DNA of 8,035 bases from Nitrososphaerota archaeon (lineage in GTDB: Archaea; Thermoproteota; Nitrososphaeria; Nitrososphaerales; Nitrosopumilaceae): positions 1-8,035 of the forward strand of contig JACQFM010000071.1 of the NCBI GenBank assembly GCA_016200035.1, read 5' to 3'. Below are positions 6,384 to 8,035 of the stretch, piece by piece. The notes under the pieces were generated by a model. It made no database searches. It saw only the letters and a program-made list of their open reading frames with translations, and was not told the DNA's origin. Every line of letters begins with the position of its first letter. Within the stretch, counting starts at the first letter, position 1. Made by a program: the position numbers and the translations under genes.

Positions 6384-6842
6384 TCAACTAACATTAGTAT
6401 TTATTTTTGTGAGATTGACAGTTACGTCAACATTTGCCAAGAAACCTGAAAGTAGAGAAATTTTCTGTTGCTTGTTATTGATATCGATGCCAAAGTTTGC
6501 AGTATCGCCAACTTGAATTGCTTGCGTGTTTACTGCCTCTGTTACGACAGTGGATATACAGATTGTCGGATGATTTTCACAAGCGTCACTGAGAGATACA
6601 GAAAAACTCACGACTTCTCTTCCTGCAAATGTCTGCAAAATAACTTTGCCCTTGTCACCTTTTATGAGTGTCCACATAACTGTTCCTGGAAAGTGGCTGT
6701 TTTCAACTACTTTGCCTTTGCTGTAAAACACTGGCAAGTCTTTGTCATTTTTTAGCGCATATGCGTACTGCACTAACGCAAAAGTTGTAGCGGTTGATAA
6801 TATCATGAGAATCATCAGGCCTCCAAGAAATCTTGAAACCAT
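6384..6842 (-). CDS. Small exported protein of unknown function
   Basis: This 152-residue protein has a clear signal peptide (MVSRF, hydrophobic core about 6-25, then QYAYA with likely cleavage after Ala29), giving a mature chain of about 123 residues. The mature part is predicted by eye to be mostly beta strands. It has only two cysteines, Cys88 and Cys95 (DACENHPTIC), placed to form a small disulfide loop, which fits an extracytoplasmic location. There is no C-terminal membrane helix or PEF signal, so it is secreted or held by partners. I recognise no family. Start ATG 6842 is chosen because the signal peptide begins there. Upstream, on the minus strand, a T-rich stretch (about 6864-6877) is at a plausible TATA distance but is not a convincing box. 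The gene stands alone: the next minus-strand gene ends about 380 bp upstream. Confidence 0.8.
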   Translation of the reverse strand: MVSRFLGGLMILMILSTATTFALVQYAYALKNDKDLPVFYSKGKVVENSHFPGTVMWTLIKGDKGKVILQTFAGREVVSFSVSLSDACENHPTICISTVVTEAVNTQAIQVGDTANFGIDINNKQQKISLLSGFLANVDVTVNLTKINTNVS

Positions 6843-6952
6843 TATACTATGACTTATTTCTAGATGTAAAAAGATATCTCGAGGAATCTTTGTGACTTTG
6901 GAGTTGCTTTTTGATGAGAATTAGGCAATAGATTCTTGAGGTGAGAAAAAGG

Positions 6953-7054
6953 TATGGGTGGCAGAAGATATGGGGTGCTTACATGGGGAACTTTGGTCTT
7001 GCTGGCATGAAAAATACATAAGAAATTGTCTGGCTTTTTTTCTGCCACCACATA
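6953..7054. repeat. Interrupted inverted repeat, 14-bp arms with one bulge (MITE- or ncRNA-like)
   Basis: The left arm TATGGGTGGCAGAA (6953-6966) pairs with the right arm TTCTGCCACCACATA (7040-7054): ten contiguous base pairs (GGTGGCAGAA with TTCTGCCACC), then four more (TATG with CATA) after one bulged A at 7050. The arms enclose 73 nt. Both outer ends are the dinucleotide TA, as expected if a small element with terminal inverted repeats had inserted at a TA target. A structured transcript closed by this stem would fit equally well. No transposase frame lies inside. Confidence 0.5.
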
Positions 7055-7118
7055 GGATGCAATAGTGGGGATTTGCATATTAGATTTGAGGAACACTTAC
7101 CTAACTGATCACCAAAAA

Positions 7119-7140
7119 GTGTACGTACGGACACGTACGC
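7119..7140. repeat. CGTACG palindrome doublet (operator-like)
   Basis: ACGTACG occurs twice, at 7123-7129 and 7133-7139, exactly 10 bp apart, and each copy contains the self-complementary CGTACG. The unit can also fold as a hairpin: GTACGT (7121-7126) pairs with ACGTAC (7133-7138) around ACGGAC, and outer G-C and T-G pairs extend the stem to eight pairs. Ten-bp spacing puts both palindromes on one face of the helix, which suggests a protein-binding site. Confidence 0.45.
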
Positions 7141-7222
7141 ATTTAGAGGACTGTACCATGCGATTTTTACTACTTGCTTTGACACAAAATATCATACCAA
7201 AACAAATTGAGAAAATGGTTTG

Positions 7223-7555
7223 TTATTGTTTTACCGATTCTTTCTTGTAATCTTTCTTAACTATCGCTAAGAAGAACAGTATGAGAATAAGTAACAACAG
7301 CGCTGATGAGTATGCATATCTAATGTCATCCCTAACGATGTTAAACATATACTCGTCCACGTATGTGAAAAATTGTTGTATGGCAAATACGCCAAATGCA
7401 GCTGAGGCAAATGCAATCTTTCTAGATCTGGTACTTATATAGGCAGTGAATGTCAGCGCGAATAACAAAACGCAAAATGCGACAACCCCCATTTTTACTA
7501 CTAAATGTATCTGGGTTATCTTGAATCCAAGAAATAGCTCTACAAATTCCATCAT
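7223..7555 (-). CDS. Small membrane protein with three predicted transmembrane helices
   Basis: This 110-residue protein has hydrophobic segments at about 17-40, 47-66 and 82-99. The loop between helices 1 and 2 is basic (STRSRK), the loop between helices 2 and 3 is acidic (VDEYMFNIVRDD), and the tail is strongly basic (KKDYKKESVKQ). By the positive-inside rule the N-terminus is outside and the C-terminus in the cytoplasm. I do not recognise a named family. Its ATG (7553-7555) overlaps the TGA of the upstream regulator gene in ATGA, so the two are co-transcribed and probably translationally coupled. A second in-frame ATG follows immediately. The pairing suggests that the membrane protein senses or anchors something for the regulator, or that it is the regulator's target; this is inference from gene order only. 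Confidence 0.82.
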   Translation of the reverse strand: MMEFVELFLGFKITQIHLVVKMGVVAFCVLLFALTFTAYISTRSRKIAFASAAFGVFAIQQFFTYVDEYMFNIVRDDIRYAYSSALLLLILILFFLAIVKKDYKKESVKQ

Positions 7556-8035
7556 AGTGGCTTACCCTCCGTTGATAGCGATAGAAACATCTCAGCTAGC
7601 CTGTTGCTCCAGTTGTTCCAAATATTTGGATGGTAGATCTTCAATAATTTTATGACGTATGTTGCATCTGCAATCATCTTGTATTTCTTGAATTTACCCT
7701 CCTTGGTTTCATTTATAATGCCAAGTTCAATTAGGCGCTTGATATGCCAGTTTACTGACGCTGCCGATATTCTTACGCTGTTGACAATATCTGTCTGGCT
7801 AGGCTCTTTTCGTTCTATGATCAACATGAGGATCTCTCTTGCGGTTTCCTGGCTGAGTATTTTAAGTACGTTTCTTTCACTTTCCTTGAAAATCCCTACA
7901 GGAAAATAAAACCTGTGCAAGTTGTGTCTCTCGGAGGTTATTCTTCCATTTTTTTCCAGCAGATTGAGGTGGTATTGAACAGTTCCCATCGACATGTCTA
8001 ACTCTCTTTTAATGTGTCGCAGGTGAGAACCAGGA
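7552..8035 (-). CDS. Tandem winged helix-turn-helix transcriptional regulator (N-terminus outside window)
   Basis: The frame is open to the right edge, with 160 residues visible. An internal ATG at 7995 could look like a start, but the 13 codons before it (PGSHLRHIKRELD) read straight into the first helix-turn-helix, so the true start lies beyond 8035. The first wHTH is visible as HLRHIKRELDMSMGTVQYHL with LEKNGRI and the wing HNLHRFYF. The second is complete: LSQETAREILMLIIERKEPS, the recognition helix ISAASVNWHIKRLIEL, then GIINETKEGKFKKYKM as the wing. A helical tail of about 40 residues follows. This two-wHTH, ArsR/MarR-like architecture is frequent among archaeal regulators of envelope or stress genes. 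No metal-binding cysteines are present, since there is no Cys in the visible part. It overlaps the three-helix membrane protein gene by four bases (ATGA). Confidence 0.88.
   Translation of the reverse strand, partial: PGSHLRHIKRELDMSMGTVQYHLNLLEKNGRITSERHNLHRFYFPVGIFKESERNVLKILSQETAREILMLIIERKEPSQTDIVNSVRISAASVNWHIKRLIELGIINETKEGKFKKYKMIADATYVIKLLKIYHPNIWNNWSNRLAEMFLSLSTEGKPL

Larger units (their letters stand above)
6843..7222. other. Gene-free intergenic region of about 380 bp
   Basis: Short open frames occur on both strands (for example 6860-7096 and 6979-7185 on minus, 7065-7250 on plus), but their translations look random and they overlap each other, so I call no gene. The region does hold structure: a 102-nt interrupted inverted repeat (6953-7054), a 6-bp dyad ACACTT/AAGTGT (7093-7098 and 7117-7122) and a CGTACG doublet (7119-7140). 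No tRNA- or C/D-box-like pattern is convincing. Because both flanking genes are on the minus strand, it serves as 3' region of the membrane-protein operon and 5' region of the small exported protein gene. Confidence 0.6.

Noticed and set aside
6911..6945. Possible C/D-box sRNA (GATGAG ... TGAG)
   Set aside because: Box C does not match RTGATGA and no CTGA box D or internal boxes are present.
6860..7250. Overlapping short frames (6860-7096 and 6979-7185 minus; 7065-7250 plus)
   Set aside because: No recognisable motif, mutual overlap, no start signals, and they run through the inverted repeat; noise is more likely.

Overview
The window most likely comes from an AT-rich member of the Nitrososphaerota (Thaumarchaeota, the ammonia-oxidising archaea), of the Nitrosopumilales type. 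Four clues point there: a blue-copper (plastocyanin-like) protein with a long Ig-like tail; a surface protein ending in a PEF motif, a membrane helix and a basic tail (an archaeosortase-type sorting signal); TATA-like boxes close to start codons, one at the spacing expected for a leaderless mRNA; and a tandem winged-helix regulator in an overlapping pair with a small membrane protein. The taxonomic call is inferred from protein content only; no rRNA, tRNA or amo gene is present.

Layout. Positions 1-1307 (minus) hold an exported cupredoxin whose C-terminal end lies outside the window. Divergent from it is a radical SAM enzyme (1537-2487, plus). A gene-free stretch (2488-2781) carries a T-tract, a perfect 14-bp inverted repeat and a TATA box. 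It leads to a secreted protein with three fibronectin type III domains and a charged helical tail (2782-4251, plus). That gene meets, tail to tail and with both stop codons inside one CTAG palindrome, a large PEF-anchored surface protein (4248-5651, minus). A divergent promoter region separates the latter from an NADPH-dependent FMN reductase-like flavoprotein (5758-6345, plus), which converges on a small exported protein (6384-6842, minus). A gene-free stretch of about 380 bp (6843-7222) contains a 102-nt interrupted inverted repeat and a doublet of CGTACG palindromes. The right edge holds an operon (minus) of a tandem winged-helix regulator, its N-terminus outside the window, overlapping by ATGA a three-helix membrane protein (7223-8035).

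How the genes fit together. Four of the eight genes encode exported proteins and one a membrane protein, so this is mainly a cell-envelope neighbourhood. Apart from the regulator/membrane-protein pair, orientations alternate and each gene seems to be its own transcription unit, so no multi-gene pathway can be claimed. I see no CRISPR array, transposase, toxin-antitoxin pair or phage gene, and no clear evidence of a new multi-gene system. The points most worth a second look are a possible N-terminal histidine on the mature PEF protein, the 102-nt inverted repeat, the operator-like CGTACG doublet, the regulator/membrane-protein pair and the FnIII/helical-tail architecture.
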